Below are positions 31,202 through 42,784 of a DNA stretch of 64,000 bases, in pieces. A model generated the notes under the pieces. It searched no databases. It saw nothing but the letters and a program-made list of their open reading frames with translations, and was not told the origin of the DNA. The DNA is taken from positions 1-64,000 of the forward strand of contig CAJYHS010000099.1 in assembly GCA_913774715.1 (NCBI GenBank). Direction: 5' to 3'. Position numbers and translations under genes: made by a program. Each line of letters starts with the position of its first letter. Within the stretch, counting starts at the first letter, position 1. The DNA is from an uncultured Siphonobacter sp. (GTDB taxonomy: Bacteria; Bacteroidota; Bacteroidia; Cytophagales; Spirosomataceae).

Positions 31202-32807
31202 ATAAGATCTTTAATGAGTCTTATGCTTTCAAGTAATTATCGACGCTATAAGGAAATAGTAGGTACTCCATAGCGGGATAGAAAGAAGCCTACGAAGGGA
31301 GAGATTGTACATGGTATTGAAAAGCAGTAGTTCAAAAGGATTGCTTTCAGATCATGTACAATCAACTCAACCCATTCTTGTAGGAGCATTTTCTAAAGTG
31401 TGGGAGGGGAATAGCTTTTATCTTGCCGCCAGTGAACTAGGCCTAGTTTCGCTAGAAGCAACCCTTTGTACACCCATCATTTTTCTGTTTTTAAAGCAGT
31501 CTCTTGTAAAGAGTTTTGCGCGGCTTATTCGCGCACTAGCTCTCACCATTCCCAAAAGGTACCCTGCCTACCTTTTACGCGTAGCTGAAGGGGATTCACC
31601 GGCTACCTAGTCTTTATAGTTTGATTGGATTTTGCTCTCCATTAGCAAATGATTAGAATGCCCCGCTGCATCATTCATGCGCATTTATCGGCCCGAATTA
31701 ATCCAGTTTCATATTAACAAGCCTTCCAAGGCGGTAGGTTTAAACTACCTTTAATTCCAGCCGCCCAAAGGCTGCTACTAATACTGATCAACAGATACGC
31801 TCAAAGGGGCATGAGGTTTTAAATTCTTTAAAAGAGCTAGCATAAAAAGAGCCTAAGGCTGGTAAGGACTATCTTTTCGGTGGCCGTCCCAGCAACTCTT
31901 TTCTTTGACTTGCCAGGAAAATCCAGTTCACTTCGCCGTTGAAAACAAACACCCCAACGCACTCTTTTCAAGGGGACTTGCCCTGAGAAGGTACTCGCTA
32001 AAAAAGTAGAAATACTTTTTCTGTGCTAGAGAATTCATTGCAATGACAAGCAGGCTGGTACTTGCCTAACCCGTGCCCTAGTTTTTTACCTTGCCTAAGG
32101 GATTAACTTAAAATATTTTAGAGAGAAATAGTCTCATTTTTGCCTATAAAATACTTATACACTTGTTTTAAGTTAGGGTGATACGTAAGTAAAAATATTG
32201 TTAAAAACCTTGGCTTTTTAGAGGCCAGGGCTCTCACTTGACTAACTTCACCCGTTTCTTTTTCTTTATTCTGCTCTTAGTTTAGACCACGGATTATCCG
32301 CTTCATAGCCTACCTAGGCATTAGCTAAGTTAACTAGAGAAAGTAGGCGTAGACGGCTATACTTAGTTTACAAAGGGCGGGGGCTAGGGACTTGTACCCG
32401 CTTAAGAGCTTTAAAACTAGTAATGTAGGTGAGTATAATTATAATCATCTAATGGTTAGGTGATTATGCGAGATAAGATAAAAATTTGTTGGATTTTATT
32501 TAAGTAAAAAAAGATAGTAACTTAATGTAGTTAATCTCTTTTAAAGGCATCTACAGACTAAAATCGGTTTACAGGAAGCCGCCAGAAGAGTAGCGTACCT
32601 ACAAGCGTGAAAAGAGAAAACAAAAGGCAGGTAAGTATTCGTAAATACAGTAGTTTAAAAACCAACACTAAACGATAGTAAATACTACTAACGATGGTAA
32701 TCGGATTTATTTAGGCCTTATTCATTACTACTTAAATTTAGGGGACTTAGCATAGTTTTTTTAATTTCTTGTTTTAACTGTCCGTTTGCATAGACCGCCA
32801 CACTCGT

Positions 32808-35800
32808 ATGCACCATTTAAAGCAAAAGCTTTTTACATTATTAGAAAGCGATGATCATTTTTTTTCCTTTTTCCAAGAGTCGGGATTGTGGATTTGGGAT
32901 GTTTTACACCCTGATCATCACTGGATGAGCCCTAATTTTTGGAAAAAGCTGGGCTATGAACTCAACGACACTCCGGACCTGCTTCAAGGCTGGCAACAGC
33001 TAATCCACCCCGATGATATTGCGTTTCTTACTGAGCAACTTCAAACGTATTTGACCGACCCAGAGGCCGTTTTTGACGTGCATGTAAGGTATTTGCATAG
33101 GCTAGGATCCATCGTCTGGTTTCGTTGCCGGGCTATAGCTATGCGTGATGAGCAAGGAAAGGCTACTTTATTAGCAATTAGTCATTTGGATGTTACTCAG
33201 GAGAAAGAAGCCGAGTTAAAAGCTCTACAACAATCATTACTCTATGAATACATTTTAAGCAGTCAGATCCTGTACGTAGCTAAAATGGATTTAAGGGGTC
33301 AGTATACGTTTGTAAGCCAAACCTACGCCGAGTCTTTAGAGGAGACCGGAGAGGTTCTACTTGGAAAACGGGCTATAGACTTAGTCATAGCCGAGGATGT
33401 AGCGCTTTGCCAGCAAACCCTGCAGGCTTGCCTTGATCATCCTTTGGTTTCCTATACCATCCAGGTTCGAAAACGAGCAGAGGGTAAATCCATTCAGACC
33501 TACGAGTGGAATTTGACGGGTCTGGAAGATAGTTCCGGTCAGGTGAGCGAAATTTTATGCCTGGAACGTGATGTCACGCAAAGCATAAAGACTCAAACTA
33601 ATTTATCGGTTTTGCTTTCCAGCATGAGTGATATTCTTTCCATGACTACGCCCGAGGGAATGATCACGTATTTATCACCCGCTTGGACGAAAATCCTGGG
33701 CTACTCGGTAGAAGAGTGTCTGGGAAAAACGATCGGAGATTTCTTGCACCCTGAGGATATGCCCCGGGCTTTTGAAACGGTTGAATTGGCTATGAATCAG
33801 CAAAAGGCCTGTTTTGAACATCGAATCAAACATGCTCAAGGCCATTATATCTGGATGGAAACCAAGGCTACTATTCCTAACGGCAATGAAGAAATTGTTT
33901 GGACGAGCCACGATATTCACCAGCGAAAAAAGGCCGAAGAGGAACTTTTAAAAACCAAGGCATTACTCGAAGAAACGAGTCGGTTAGCCAAAGTGGGAGC
34001 CTGGGAGATGATGATGGATAGTGACCAATTATACTGGTCAGAGGTAACTAAGGAAATTCACGAACTGCCCGCCGATTACATTCCTGAGCTTTCCCAAGGG
34101 ATTAACTTTTATGCTTCTCAAGAAGCCCGCGACCGCATTCAGGCGGTGGTAGAAAAAGCAATGATTGAGGGAACCTCCTGGGATTTAGAAGAGCAGATTC
34201 AAACCGCTAAAGGAAATCTTCGCTGGGTACGTACCATTGGGCAAGTAGAAATGGTAGACGGTAAGGCCGTACGCATGTTTGGTACGTTTCAGGATATCGA
34301 CGATCGGAAAAAAGCGGAACAGGAAACTCAGAAAGCCCGTCACCAGGCCGAAGCTGCCAGTAAGGCTAAGTCGGAGTTCATGGCCAATATGAGTCATGAA
34401 ATTCGAACGCCCTTGAACGGGGTCATTGGTTTTACCGAACTGCTTTTGAAGACGCCCCTGGATGAAAATCAGCGTCTTTATCAGAAAACCGTGTACGATT
34501 CGGCTAATTCACTGCTGAATATTCTCAATGATATTCTTGAGTTTTCTAAAATAGAAGCGGGTAAACTCTCGCTCGTGGCTGAAAAAACGGAACTTGAATT
34601 ACTCGGTCAACAGACGCTGGATCTTATTACGACTCAGGCTCAGAACAAGGGTCTGGAAGTACTCTTTTATAAAGAAAGCCAGGTGCCCCACTGGATTTGG
34701 GTGGATGAGCTGCGGCTGCGGCAAGTACTGGCTAATTTACTCAGTAATGCCGTTAAGTTTACTTTGCAGGGAGAAATAGAGTTGAAAATTAAAGTCCTTG
34801 AAAAAGGACATGGGGAGAGTCTGCTGCGCTTTTCCGTATGCGATACGGGAATTGGCATTGAAACGGAAAATCAGCGTAAAATTTTTGAAGCCTTCACCCA
34901 GGAAGATCTTTCGACGACCAAAAAGTTTGGAGGTACGGGTTTGGGTTTGACCATTTCCAATCGTTTGCTGGGCTTAATGGGAAGCCAGCTTTCGCTCAGT
35001 AGCGAAATAGGAAAGGGAAGCTGCTTTAGCTTTGATTTACGCTTGCCTACGGCTAGCGAGCCGCCTGAAGAGGCAAAAGACTGGCCGTATCTAGACCGGA
35101 TTAAATCCCTGCTCATTGTGGATGATAATGCTTCTCATCGGCGGGTTTTAGAGCAGATGCTTCTAGAGCAGGAAATTAGCTGTCGGCTGGCAAAAAATGG
35201 ATTAGAGGCCCTGGAACTCTTGAGTAGTGAATCTTTTGATGCGGTAGTGATGGACTATCAAATGCCCTATCTCAATGGATTGGAAACGCTTGAAAAAATG
35301 AGCGCTTTTACTTCAGTGCCGCCGGTGCTGTTGATGGTTACGATTTCGCAAGGCTTAGAGCTGGAAAAAAGCGGAAAACCTCTTTTAATGAAGCCTCTGA
35401 AGCGAAAGCAGCTTTTTACTTCCCTTTCCAATCTCTTTGAACCAGAGCAGCAGGCGATCACTCCGCAAGTAGCGGCAGTGGATGTGCCGCCCCAGAATTC
35501 AAACGGAAAAGAAGCAACGGCTTCCATTCTCATTGTGGAAGACAATGCCGTCAACCGCTTGCTTGCTAAAAAGCTCATTGGGTCGCTCAGGCCGGATCTT
35601 AGCGTACACGAAGCCCACGACGGCAAACAGGGCGTGCAGGCCTTTGTCGAGCATCAGCCCGATCTGATTCTCATGGATATTCAAATGCCGGAAATGAACG
35701 GCTATGAAGCCACGCAGGAAATTCGCAAGCTAGAGTCGGGCCATACGCCCATTTTGGCCCTTACGGCGAGTATTTTACCCGGTGAAAAAGAAAACTGCAT

Positions 35801-35897
35801 GGCCGCTGGTATGGATGACTATTTAACCAAGCCCATTGCCCGTACCGTACTCGAGCAGGCTCTGGTAAAATGGTTACCCGTGCATCTCCCTTTGTAA
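32808..35897 (+). CDS. Hybrid sensor histidine kinase/response regulator, paralog of 22573-25656
   Basis: Same four PAS-HisKA-HATPase-REC-REC layout; [88 protein letters not shown]. Confidence 0.94.
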   Translation: MHHLKQKLFTLLESDDHFFSFFQESGLWIWDVLHPDHHWMSPNFWKKLGYELNDTPDLLQGWQQLIHPDDIAFLTEQLQTYLTDPEAVFDVHVRYLHRLGSIVWFRCRAIAMRDEQGKATLLAISHLDVTQEKEAELKALQQSLLYEYILSSQILYVAKMDLRGQYTFVSQTYAESLEETGEVLLGKRAIDLVIAEDVALCQQTLQACLDHPLVSYTIQVRKRAEGKSIQTYEWNLTGLEDSSGQVSEILCLERDVTQSIKTQTNLSVLLSSMSDILSMTTPEGMITYLSPAWTKILGYSVEECLGKTIGDFLHPEDMPRAFETVELAMNQQKACFEHRIKHAQGHYIWMETKATIPNGNEEIVWTSHDIHQRKKAEEELLKTKALLEETSRLAKVGAWEMMMDSDQLYWSEVTKEIHELPADYIPELSQGINFYASQEARDRIQAVVEKAMIEGTSWDLEEQIQTAKGNLRWVRTIGQVEMVDGKAVRMFGTFQDIDDRKKAEQETQKARHQAEAASKAKSEFMANMSHEIRTPLNGVIGFTELLLKTPLDENQRLYQKTVYDSANSLLNILNDILEFSKIEAGKLSLVAEKTELELLGQQTLDLITTQAQNKGLEVLFYKESQVPHWIWVDELRLRQVLANLLSNAVKFTLQGEIELKIKVLEKGHGESLLRFSVCDTGIGIETENQRKIFEAFTQEDLSTTKKFGGTGLGLTISNRLLGLMGSQLSLSSEIGKGSCFSFDLRLPTASEPPEEAKDWPYLDRIKSLLIVDDNASHRRVLEQMLLEQEISCRLAKNGLEALELLSSESFDAVVMDYQMPYLNGLETLEKMSAFTSVPPVLLMVTISQGLELEKSGKPLLMKPLKRKQLFTSLSNLFEPEQQAITPQVAAVDVPPQNSNGKEATASILIVEDNAVNRLLAKKLIGSLRPDLSVHEAHDGKQGVQAFVEHQPDLILMDIQMPEMNGYEATQEIRKLESGHTPILALTASILPGEKENCMAAGMDDYLTKPIARTVLEQALVKWLPVHLPL

Positions 35898-35977
35898 ATA
35901 GAGCAGTACGCCACCAATTGAAGGGTAGCCTTGGCGTCTTAGTAAATGCAAATCAAGGTTACTAAAGGCAAACCAAC

Positions 35978-37354
35978 TTAAGTAGAACTGGTCTTTTTTA
36001 AGGGAAACTCCGGGGGCAGGGTTTGACTGCGACCATCGCTCAAATAAATGCGATTGTTCTTCTCGTCAAAGCTTTTGATGTGACGGGTATTGGCTAGAAT
36101 GTGGGGCAGGTACGGGCTTAGCAGGGTAAAATCATAGTTTTCCTGCAAAGCCAGACTTACTTTATCTAATACCGTATCCGATTCAATGCGGTTACCGTTG
36201 ATGAGATGAATCGTGTAGGGGGTGGCCAGAAACGAAATATTATCGACGGCAATGTATTCTCTTACTCCCTTTCGTACATCCACGTGCACCCGGTCACGAA
36301 CGATGAGTTCTTCTTCTTCGGATTCGGGTTCCAAGCGGTTGGAAAGCTCCCAGGTGCGGATGGTCTTGGTCATGAGTTCATTTTCAACCAAAAAACCATC
36401 GTGGCCGTAGAGAGAGTCAATTTCAGTTAATTCAGCCTGGGGAATATATCGGGCTAAAAACCGCTGCTCTTCGACAGGAAATAATACGTCCGACTGAATG
36501 CCGATAATAAGGGTCTGGGCTTTAATGCGGTTCAAGGCCGACATGGCTCCGCCGCGATTTCTGCCCACATCGTGCGAATCCATCATTCTCGACAGACTAT
36601 AATAGGAAAAGGCATTGAACCGGGTAGCAATTTTTTCTCCCTGATACCGCTGATACGAACTGGCCCTGAAATGCTCAAGCACAGATTCTTCGCGGGCCTG
36701 GGTATACTCGTACATGACTGCACTGCGATAACTCAGTAGAGCAGTGGCCCGGGCGGCTTTCATGCCCATGCTGCCCGCGTCCGCTCGCCGCTCCTGCCAG
36801 GTTTGATCAGCTTCAATGGCCATGCGCTGGGACTCATTAAAGGCAATACCCCAAGGCGACATGCGGGCATTGGTGGCAATTAGAATGAGCTGTTTAAACA
36901 GCTCCGGCTTTTGAATGGCCCACTCTAGAGCCTGCTGCCCGCCCAGGGAACCACCTACAAGCATACTAACGTGATGAATTTGTAAATACTCCCGCAACAG
37001 ATCCAGGCTTTTGACAACGTCACGAATGGTCACTAGAGGAAAATCCTGATAATAAGGCTCCTGCGTAAGCGGGTTAATCGAAAGAGCCGAGGTAGAACCG
37101 TAAGCCGAGCTAAGCACGTTAGCGCAAACAATAAAGTACTGCCTCGTATCGAGCAACTTTCCTTCACCCACCAGTCCACTCCACCAATCCGTCACGTCTG
37201 AATTACCCGTCAGGGCGTGACAAATCCAAACCACGTTATCCGCGGTAGCGTTTAACTTTCCAAAGGTGTGATAGGCTACCTCAATTTCGGGTAACGTCTC
37301 TCCGCATTCCAGGTCAAACGGCTGCGGATAGTGAAAAATCTGTAACTCAGACAA
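35978..37354 (-). CDS. metX: Homoserine O-acetyltransferase with a ~125-aa C-terminal extension
   Basis: [76 protein letters not shown]; 458 aa total. Confidence 0.93.
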   Translation of the reverse strand: MSELQIFHYPQPFDLECGETLPEIEVAYHTFGKLNATADNVVWICHALTGNSDVTDWWSGLVGEGKLLDTRQYFIVCANVLSSAYGSTSALSINPLTQEPYYQDFPLVTIRDVVKSLDLLREYLQIHHVSMLVGGSLGGQQALEWAIQKPELFKQLILIATNARMSPWGIAFNESQRMAIEADQTWQERRADAGSMGMKAARATALLSYRSAVMYEYTQAREESVLEHFRASSYQRYQGEKIATRFNAFSYYSLSRMMDSHDVGRNRGGAMSALNRIKAQTLIIGIQSDVLFPVEEQRFLARYIPQAELTEIDSLYGHDGFLVENELMTKTIRTWELSNRLEPESEEEELIVRDRVHVDVRKGVREYIAVDNISFLATPYTIHLINGNRIESDTVLDKVSLALQENYDFTLLSPYLPHILANTRHIKSFDEKNNRIYLSDGRSQTLPPEFPLKKTSST

Positions 37355-37456
37355 CGTGTAATCTTTCAGTTAAGGACTTATTTTAACTAAGTCAGTATGC
37401 AACGTTAACTTATTAGGGCAGGGGCAAAGCTCAAGGCTTCGCCCCAGCTATACTTA

Positions 37457-38824
<1,368 letters not shown>

Positions 38825-38960
38825 TCAGGATGCAACCAACAACAAGAAGAGTCACCACCCTTGCGGGCGGAAGCCTTAAAAAGAAAACAAGGGATTGAAT
38901 AGGAGGGCAGAGTAGCAGCCCCCAAGAGAAGGGTCGTCCGGTGCATGAAAGTTCGCTTTA

Positions 38961-39076
38961 CTTATCTCCCCCCGAAGACCTTCTTCGGGGCAGGAATTAG
39001 CACCTTGTTTACGTGATGGTTCGTAAATAGGTTGCCAGCGGTTCACAGAGCCCGTCTCTCCCCGCTTCTCGATAAG
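38961..39076 (-). ncRNA. SAM-I (S-box) riboswitch upstream of metY-metX
   Basis: Minus strand: CTTATCGAGAAGCGGGGAGAGACGGGCTCTGTGAACCGCTGGCAACCTATTTACG...AAGGTGCTAATTCCTGCCCCGAAGAAGGTCTTCGGGGGGAGATAAG; P1 CTTATC/GATAAG and conserved GGTGCTAATTCC core. Confidence 0.95.
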
Positions 39077-39327
39077 TCAGCATGGTTCGGGCTGACTTTT
39101 CAAGAGCAAACTTAAAAAGGAATGCTCATATGTGGAAAGAAGCAGGATCGTTTTTTGCAGAGAAGGCGTTATAAAATCTTAAGAAGGAACCAGATTGCTT
39201 GTTTTAAAAGCAGGTCATCAACAACAAACCAGCCGGAAAAGCTTTACGAGGGAACATGAACTTTCCCGGTAAGGAAGCACTACTTTTGTAAAAACGTCAG
39301 CAGCTTAGACTGACTTTAGGATCACTT

Positions 39328-39960
39328 ATGGAAAATCCCGTCCTTATTTTTGGAGCCAAAGCGTTGGGTAAAACGGCTCTTGATATTTTTAACCGCAATC
39401 AGGTCATCGTCTACGGCTTTTTAGAGGATGACGCCAGCATGCAGGGTACCGAGATTGGTGAGGTCTCCGTGTTTTCAACCACGGATGATGAAAATTTTAC
39501 TAGTCTCATCGGTAATAAATGCGAAGCCTTTATCGCCCTGGAAGATCGCACGGAACGCAAAACTCTGGTCGAGTTCCTGCACGAAACTCGCCAGACGCAG
39601 CCCGTGAATGCCGTGCACCCTTCGGCTATCCTATCCGAAAACGCCCATATTGGCCACGGAAATCTCATTGCTGCCGGCGTCATTATTCAGACCTTTGCCA
39701 AAGTAAGCAACCACTGTGTTTTGCACGCGGGAGCTATTATTGACACGGAAACCGAAGTGGAGGACTTTGTACAAATCGGCGCGGGAAGTGTCATCGGAAT
39801 GGGGGCTAAGGTGCGGGAAAACGCATTCATTGGTTCGGGCGTAACCATTGTAGGGGGCGTTGAAATCGGGAAGAATGCCCGCATTGGAGCGGGCTCTGTC
39901 GTTGTTGAAAACGTTCCGGCGGGGGCTACAGTCTTTGGTAACCCGGCTAAAAAGGTATAA
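39328..39960 (+). CDS. NeuD/PglD-like sugar O-acyltransferase (left-handed beta-helix)
   Basis: N-terminal LIFGAKALGKTALDIF Rossmann start; hexapeptide repeats VSNHCVLHAGAIIDTETEVEDFVQIGAGSVIGMGAKV...GNPAKKV. Confidence 0.85.
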   Translation: MENPVLIFGAKALGKTALDIFNRNQVIVYGFLEDDASMQGTEIGEVSVFSTTDDENFTSLIGNKCEAFIALEDRTERKTLVEFLHETRQTQPVNAVHPSAILSENAHIGHGNLIAAGVIIQTFAKVSNHCVLHAGAIIDTETEVEDFVQIGAGSVIGMGAKVRENAFIGSGVTIVGGVEIGKNARIGAGSVVVENVPAGATVFGNPAKKV

Positions 39961-39976
39961 GTAACATTCTTTTTAC

Positions 39977-40019
39977 AAAAGCGGACTCGGTTTGAAACAT
40001 TCAAACCGAGTCCGCTTTT
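39977..40019 (+). terminator. Rho-independent-type terminator, 20-bp perfect stem
   Basis: aaaagcggactcggtttgaa-aca-ttcaaaccgagtccgctttt followed by gcttttt. Confidence 0.9.
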
Positions 40020-40707
40020 GCTTTTTATAGCCTGTAAATCTCTGGCTTAAGTGGAGGAATTGAAGATAAAGAGGCAGGGTACCATTAATTTTTTCTAATC
40101 TCAGGTAGGTATATGTCCGATCTCAACCCTCGAGAGAAAAGACCCAATAAAAATGGTAAGAAATCAATATGAGGCAGGTAGGTAGAAAAAATAGCTAATT
40201 GTACTATTTAAGTAATGATTATCAATCTACAAAAAATAGTAATGATTTAATTCTATATAAATAGCTACTAATGAGTAGTTTGTCTCTAGTTTAACAAGTG
40301 TGGGGAATTTTGTGTGGTATAAATTTTTAAGGAGATACAGGGCTTCTCTATTAGCATGAAAAATTGAATGATATTTGAATCTGAAAATTGCTTTTTTTTT
40401 CGATCAAATGTCTTGAAAGTGATCCAACCGGTAATTTTTTCCGTACTTATAGATCGGAGCCCCGTGTAGTGATTGTAAACAAGATCCATTCATTCGTAGG
40501 TGAATTCTATGTATAAGTCTTTAAAATGAATGGCCAAAATTGTTCATTTCAGAGCCATGACCAACCCTTCTATAGAATTTATTAGTATCTGAAATTTATG
40601 AAGTTTAATAGTCCGGACTCATCTTATTTTTTGTTTAGGATGTGGTTATTTATGAGTAAAAGGTCTCTTTTATTTGGGCTATTCCATCTTAATTCATTGG
40701 TACAATT

Positions 40708-41625
40708 ATGAATACGGAATTTGATGAACTAGTTTCGCTATCTGAAAAAGACGAAGTTCGTTTGCATACGGGTGCTCAGATTTTTGCAAAGACTACTCCT
40801 GAGCCAGACCATACCAGCGATTCCCCTGTTCGCACCACTATAAAGTCAATGAGTTCTACGAGTATATGGCAGCGTTTAAAAAACCGCTTTTTTACGGGTG
40901 CTGAACCCGAAACGCAAGAGCCGGTAAAAGACTGCTTCTGGAAGGTTGATATACACTCCCATCTGTTACCGGGAGTCGATGATGGAGTCTCTTCCTGGGA
41001 AGAAACTCTGGCCTGTTTACAACAGTTCTCGGAGTGGGGGATTAGTAAAGTTATTACGACTCCTCACGTTAGCCGGGACTGGTTCCCTAATAAATATCAG
41101 CAGTTACTGGAAGGACAGGAGCAGTTGCAAGCGCTGGTTCGGGAGCATAATCTGCCCCTTACCATTGAAGTAGCGGCTGAATACCTGCTGGATGATTTCT
41201 TTCTGGACTTACTCAACAGCCGCGAAGTGTTAACCTTTGGAGCGGAAAAGTATATACTAGTGGAAACGGCCTGGTCCTCGGCTCCTTTGCACTTATCAGA
41301 TTTGATTTTTCGGATTCAGTCGGCGGGGTATACGCCCATTTTAGCTCACCCCGAGCGCTACAAATACTATAAGAATTTTGAAGCCGAATTATCGCATCAC
41401 CGCGATGCGGGTTGTTTGCTCCAGCTTAACGCCATGTCTCTTTCAGGTAAGTACGGAGAGCAGGCTCGTCGGCAGGGAAAAATCCTCCTGCAAAAGGGAT
41501 GGGTAGACTTTATTGGCAGTGATTTGCACCGTCCGGGCGATTTACCCCGCTTTGAAAAGATTTTTTCTTTGCCAGAATTCAAGGAATTAGCCAAGCAACC
41601 CCTGCGAAATTCGAAGTTATTATAA
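40708..41625 (+). CDS. CpsB/YwqE-like PHP-domain tyrosine-protein phosphatase
   Basis: VDIHSHLLPGVDDGVSSWEETLACLQQFSEWGISKVITTPHVSRDWFPN; LAHPERYKYY; FIGSDLHRPGD. Confidence 0.9.
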   Translation: MNTEFDELVSLSEKDEVRLHTGAQIFAKTTPEPDHTSDSPVRTTIKSMSSTSIWQRLKNRFFTGAEPETQEPVKDCFWKVDIHSHLLPGVDDGVSSWEETLACLQQFSEWGISKVITTPHVSRDWFPNKYQQLLEGQEQLQALVREHNLPLTIEVAAEYLLDDFFLDLLNSREVLTFGAEKYILVETAWSSAPLHLSDLIFRIQSAGYTPILAHPERYKYYKNFEAELSHHRDAGCLLQLNAMSLSGKYGEQARRQGKILLQKGWVDFIGSDLHRPGDLPRFEKIFSLPEFKELAKQPLRNSKLL

Positions 41626-41854
41626 TTATAACAAGAAATTGGATTTTGCTAAGTTAGTGTTATTCCAAGTCATTCTTCTTGCCGGGAGTGTTATGTAAAT
41701 GTTGTGTTATCGTTACATTTATTTTGCATGTTTCTGAAATAGTAGTTGAAAATGCCTGAGTATTTCTTAAGTACTATTGTGTTTTGATAGTAAATTTTAT
41801 TTTTTTGAAGATTACCCGTTCTAAATTAGTTGTTCACGAAAAATTGTACTTTCT

Positions 41855-42733
41855 TTGAAAAAGAGTTCAGAGTTCGCCAGCTTTTTGCACTATTTTAAGC
41901 TTTATATGTTCGCCAGATCAGTCCGCCAGGATCGGGTAGCCATAGTGAAGAATGTTGCTTCATTATTCGTTCTTGCCCTCTTGCTTTCTAGTTGTGTATC
42001 CTCGAAAAACTTAGCACTTTTCCAGGACGGCCCTAATACAACGATTGACAGCTTAAGTATAGCGAAGCAATATACACCGACCATTCAGGTAGGGGATGTA
42101 CTAAACATAAGTGTTACGAGTTTAAATCCGGAAGCGTCCGCTGTTTTCAATTTACCTGAAAACATGTCGATGGTGCAGGGACAAGGCCTGATGGCCTCGG
42201 CTAACCCCTTAGCGTATCAACCCGGTTACGTTGTAAGTAAAGATGGGACGATTGAGTTTCCGATGCTGGGTAAGATCAATGTGTTAGGACAGGCTTCTTC
42301 TCAAATTGCTACAACGATTAAGGAAAAACTGAAGGTATATCTGAAAGAGCCCTCGGTTAATGTTCGGAACGTAAACTTCCGGATCTCGGTATTGGGTGAA
42401 GTGAACCATCCTTCGTTGTTTTTGATCAACAACGAACAGGTAACGATCCTTCAGGCCTTAAGTATGGCTAATGACCTGACGATTTTTGGCAAACGCGAGA
42501 ATGTGTTAGTCATCCGGGAAGAAAATGGAAAGAAAACGTTTGCCCGTATTGATTTAACGAAGCGGGATGTATTTAGCTCTCCTTATTATTATTTACATCC
42601 CAATGATGTAGTATACGTAGAACCCAACCAAGCTCGTGCGGCATCAACGGACAATACCTATCGTGTAGCTCCCATTGTGATCAGTGCGGCTTCAGCTGTT
42701 CTAGTCCTAGTAAGTGTGTTAGTTCGTAGATAA
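41855..42733 (+). CDS. Polysaccharide export outer-membrane lipoprotein (Wza-like)
   Basis: VLALLLSSCVSSKNLALFQD; IQVGDVLNISVTSLNPEASAVFN; KDGTIEFPMLGKINVLG; alternative ATG at 41906. Confidence 0.9.
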   Translation: MKKSSEFASFLHYFKLYMFARSVRQDRVAIVKNVASLFVLALLLSSCVSSKNLALFQDGPNTTIDSLSIAKQYTPTIQVGDVLNISVTSLNPEASAVFNLPENMSMVQGQGLMASANPLAYQPGYVVSKDGTIEFPMLGKINVLGQASSQIATTIKEKLKVYLKEPSVNVRNVNFRISVLGEVNHPSLFLINNEQVTILQALSMANDLTIFGKRENVLVIREENGKKTFARIDLTKRDVFSSPYYYLHPNDVVYVEPNQARAASTDNTYRVAPIVISAASAVLVLVSVLVRR

Positions 42734-42784
42734 GTACGGAGTTACAACGAAATCTAATCAAGGCAATCCACTCTTTTTAATTAT

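Noticed and set aside
31305-31610. 101-aa plus-strand ORF between the esterase and the second hybrid kinase
   Set aside because: No recognisable motif, no good start context, flanked by long non-coding sequence; cannot be supported
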